8,590 nt of DNA from an uncultured Saprospiraceae bacterium (GTDB lineage Bacteria > Bacteroidota > Bacteroidia > Chitinophagales > Saprospiraceae): positions 1 through 8,590 of the forward strand of contig CAKZLT010000060.1 in the NCBI GenBank assembly GCA_937127195.1, in the 5' to 3' direction. Under the pieces are notes generated by a model, which was given only the letters and a program-made list of their open reading frames with translations, did no database searches and had not been told where the DNA came from. The position numbers and the translations under genes are program-made. Positions 5,971 to 8,590 of this stretch are shown in pieces (within the stretch, counting starts at the first letter, position 1; every line of letters begins with the position of its first letter).

Positions 5971-6000
5971 CATCCATTCATTTTATCATCCATTCATTGA
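5971..6000. repeat. Short tandem repeat, 16-bp period
   Basis: CATCCATTCATT occurs at 5971-5982 and again at 5987-5998, giving nearly two copies of a 16-bp unit just downstream of the amidohydrolase stop codon. No function is apparent; slippage or a local duplication would explain it. Confidence 0.5.
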
Positions 6001-6004
6001 ACCT

Positions 6005-8590
6005 CTAATGCGCGCCACAGCCACACTTCGGACGCATAAACGAATTAGTCGCTTCATGCCAATCAAAAGAATTACTGTATTTGTTCACTTCCCAGTAGAA
6101 CGGTAAACGTTTTTGGCTTGTATTTCCAGTTTCATTCATCGTTGCAGAATCATACAAACGACCGTTCACCATTGTATAGATAACCGTTTCTGTGTTTCGG
6201 ATATTCTCCAAAGGATTTTTATCCAAAACAATCAAATCAGCTAATTTTCCGACTTCCAAAGAACCAATTTCTTTATCCATACTCAAGTAATGCGCACCAT
6301 TCAGAGTCGCCGAACGTAAAGCTTCCATGTTCGTCATGCCACCTTGCGCGAGCATCCAAAGTTCCCAGTGTGCACCCAAACCTTGTAACTGACCATGCGC
6401 ACCTAAATTAACCTTAACGCCAGCATCAGCTAGTTTTTTACAAGATTTAGAAGTTAAAATATGTCCATTTTGGTATTCTTCATCTGGCAACATCGTGCGG
6501 TGACGAGAGCGAGAATCAACAATCGAACGAGGCGTAAAACTCAATAAACGGTCTTTTTCCCAAACGTTCGTGTTTTGATACCAGTAATATTCACCATTTA
6601 CACTACCGTAATTTACAATTAAAGTAGGCGTATAACCTGTATTACTATTTTTCCAAACATCAATCACATCGCGATAAAGCGGCGCAACAGGAATATTATG
6701 TTCAACTCCTGTGTGACCATCCAGAATCATCGACATATTATGAAAGAAGAAAGAACCACCTTCTGGAACAACCTGCATTTCTAATTCTCTAGCAGCTTGA
6801 ATCACCATTTGGCGTTGTTCTCTACGCGGCTGATTATATGATTTTACAGAAAAAGCACCGAATGCTTTTGTGCGTCGAAGTGCAGATTTTGCATCTTCTA
6901 AGCTGTTGATTTTTGCTTTAAAATCGCCTTCTGCACCATAAAGAATGACACCCGTTGAGTACATTCTTGGCCCAACCATCGCGCCCGATTTTATCATTTC
7001 TGATTGTGAAAATATCATTTCACTATTAGAAGAAGGGTCATGAACGGTAGTAACTCCATAAGCTAAATTTGCGAAGTATTGCCATTGTTGTTGTGGGCTC
7101 AAACCATAACGGAAGTTTCCAACGTGTGCGTGAACATCTATGATTCCCGGCATAATTGTCTTACCAGATACGTCAATCACATTAGCGCGAAACGGTTTTT
7201 TGACATCTTCACTCTTACCAATCGCTACGATTTTATTCTCCTTGATAACGATAGTACCATCTTCGATGACTTCCTCTCCATTCATTGTAATGATGCGCGC
7301 ACCTTTCAAAACGATAGTTCCTTTAGGTTTGTCAGTTTCTAATTCTAAACCAATTTTTAATCCTTTTTCGGCTAGAGGCGGCAAACTATCAACGGCATTT
7401 TCTAAAAATAAAAATCGCTCTCTCAAGGTCGTTGAGAAGTATTCATCTCCCAATGTCCAGTGCAAAGTCTCAGAATCGCCCGACCAATGTAAGTTGATTC
7501 CTGCGTCTTTTGATACCAAAGCAATCGGCACTGCTTTTGTCTCTGGAGATAAACCAAACGCCTTTCCAGTCTGCGGCATCGGCGCAATATAAACCTTAAA
7601 TAAATCAATAAATGCGACCCATTTGTTATCTGGACTCGGCACAAATTGCGTTGAATATTTTGTTTTTAAAATTTGCTTTTTATCCGTTCCGTCGAGTTTG
7701 ACGCTGTTGTAACCTTTTTTCAAACTACCGAATAAATAACCGCCCGTTTGTAAGAAAATGCGTTTTCCTGTTTTGTCGAAACGAGGGTTTTCTCCGCTTT
7801 TGGTGACTAATTTGTGGTTTTTTCCACTGCTTGACATAGTGTAAATACCTCTGTCTTTTGTAAAAGAATGCCCTTGATGATTGTTTCCGCCTGTTTTGTT
7901 ATAAACGACCATTTTTCCGTCAGGCGAAAATTGCGGCGTGCGATAAATACCTTTTTTGGTGGTCAATCGAACAGGAATCGGTTTGCGAGCCGTAGTGGAG
8001 ACTTTATAAATAGCACCTTTTTCTACATCATTCCAAGTAACGAAAACAACTTCGTCTCCTTTTGGTGAAAATGTTGGTTCAAATTGTAAATCATCCATTT
8101 TCGGTAATAATCGCTCAGGTTTTCCGTTGGGTAATTTCTTTTTCCACAAGTAACCAGCAGCGTTGAAAATTAATAACTTTCCATTAGGAGAAGTCACCGC
8201 TTGACGAATAGCCTTTGCATCAAATTTTTCATCATAAACTTGCTGTTCAAAGCGAACCGCTTCCGCGATTTTGTGCTTCGCCGTTACCGAAAATTTGACT
8301 AATTGACCACGCTTTCTTTCTACATCGACATTCCATATACGTCCTTCTTTTCCCCAAATAATGATATTTTTATCATTTGGAGTCCAAGAAAAGCCTGTAT
8401 AAACACCAAAAATAGTCCATGCTTCCATTTGGTCTTTGGCTAATCCATCAAAAATTGGCCATTCTTCTCCCGTTTCCAAATCTTGTAAATACAAAACAGA
8501 TTTGGTACGAACACGACGCACAAATGCCAAATATCGACCACTATTCGAAATCTGCGGGCGACACGCGCCACCATGTCCACCAGCTACATT
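6005..8590 (-). CDS. TolB-like propeller/amidohydrolase fusion, 5' end cut by the window
   Basis: The frame is open to the right edge: ahead of the TTG at 8530 it reads NVAGGHGGACRPQISNSGRY, plainly more propeller sequence, so the true start lies outside. At least 861 residues are present. Numbering from that TTG, residues 1 to about 370 hold PD40/TolB-type blades (SPNGKLLIF 114-122, FSPKGDEVVF 154-163, FSPDGKMVVY 201-210, SPDNKWVAF 299-307). Residues about 405-795 are an amidohydrolase: His467-Ala-His469 in PGIIDVHAHVG, Lys563 in VKSYNQ (candidate metal-bridging lysine), His611 in GVEHN, and His712 in LGAHGQ where many relatives have Asp. GKLADLIVLDKNP (761-773) is the usual composite-domain end. 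The tail ends in a Cys-Gly-Cys motif. Such fusions are usually secreted hydrolases; the substrate is unknown. A signal peptide cannot be judged. Its G+C is higher than that of the defence genes. Confidence 0.88.
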   Translation of the reverse strand, partial: NVAGGHGGACRPQISNSGRYLAFVRRVRTKSVLYLQDLETGEEWPIFDGLAKDQMEAWTIFGVYTGFSWTPNDKNIIIWGKEGRIWNVDVERKRGQLVKFSVTAKHKIAEAVRFEQQVYDEKFDAKAIRQAVTSPNGKLLIFNAAGYLWKKKLPNGKPERLLPKMDDLQFEPTFSPKGDEVVFVTWNDVEKGAIYKVSTTARKPIPVRLTTKKGIYRTPQFSPDGKMVVYNKTGGNNHQGHSFTKDRGIYTMSSSGKNHKLVTKSGENPRFDKTGKRIFLQTGGYLFGSLKKGYNSVKLDGTDKKQILKTKYSTQFVPSPDNKWVAFIDLFKVYIAPMPQTGKAFGLSPETKAVPIALVSKDAGINLHWSGDSETLHWTLGDEYFSTTLRERFLFLENAVDSLPPLAEKGLKIGLELETDKPKGTIVLKGARIITMNGEEVIEDGTIVIKENKIVAIGKSEDVKKPFRANVIDVSGKTIMPGIIDVHAHVGNFRYGLSPQQQWQYFANLAYGVTTVHDPSSNSEMIFSQSEMIKSGAMVGPRMYSTGVILYGAEGDFKAKINSLEDAKSALRRTKAFGAFSVKSYNQPRREQRQMVIQAARELEMQVVPEGGSFFFHNMSMILDGHTGVEHNIPVAPLYRDVIDVWKNSNTGYTPTLIVNYGSVNGEYYWYQNTNVWEKDRLLSFTPRSIVDSRSRHRTMLPDEEYQNGHILTSKSCKKLADAGVKVNLGAHGQLQGLGAHWELWMLAQGGMTNMEALRSATLNGAHYLSMDKEIGSLEVGKLADLIVLDKNPLENIRNTETVIYTMVNGRLYDSATMNETGNTSQKRLPFYWEVNKYSNSFDWHEATNSFMRPKCGCGAH

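Noticed and set aside
7140..7592. 150-residue open frame on the plus strand
   Set aside because: It lies wholly inside the well-supported amidohydrolase gene on the other strand and shows no domain features; it is a shadow frame.
8528..8530. TTG as the start codon of the amidohydrolase gene
   Set aside because: The frame stays open upstream to the window edge and encodes typical propeller sequence, so this codon is an internal leucine.

Overview
The window looks like chromosomal DNA of a member of the Bacteroidota, possibly a Cytophagales- or Flavobacteriia-type marine or soil bacterium. The clues are AT-rich intergenic DNA, no strong Shine-Dalgarno sequences, a lipoprotein with PepSY-like repeats, a TolB-propeller/amidohydrolase fusion, a CrtA-type carotenoid oxygenase relative, and a promoter of the TTTG/TAnnTTTG class. 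The genus cannot be set from the sequence alone.

Layout: positions 1-476 are an AT-rich leader with no gene. A small secreted lipoprotein gene (477-1190, +) follows and ends in a strong intrinsic terminator. Positions 1278-1635 separate it from a convergent gene and are packed with large inverted repeats: a 121-bp element built from GAGAAGCGAGA units, then a 159-bp nested palindrome inside a further pair of outer arms. Everything after that is on the minus strand. Read in transcription order from the right edge, it is a propeller/amidohydrolase gene cut by the window end, a Uma2-family nuclease-fold gene, a two-gene ATPase plus HNH nuclease module, and a CrtA-like monooxygenase.

The centre of interest is the ATPase/HNH pair (5109 down to 2410), with a 21-nt gap between the genes. 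The ATPase has a complete ABC/SMC-type motif set, and the HNH protein has two CxxC pairs around an EH...N...NH core. This is the architecture of Septu (PtuA/PtuB) antiphage defence. Here the ATPase carries about 265 residues ahead of its nucleotide-binding core, and the first 200 or so codons are much more AT-rich than the rest. It is therefore a candidate Septu variant with an exchanged or acquired N-terminal module. No reverse transcriptase is present, so it is not visibly a retron.

The Uma2 gene sits between two near-identical terminator hairpins. One ends the amidohydrolase transcript and overlaps the apparent Uma2 promoter; the other ends the Uma2 transcript. The amidohydrolase gene is clearly richer in G+C than the defence genes, which fits core DNA beside accessory DNA. 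Functional calls rest on motif reading by eye; no database search was run.
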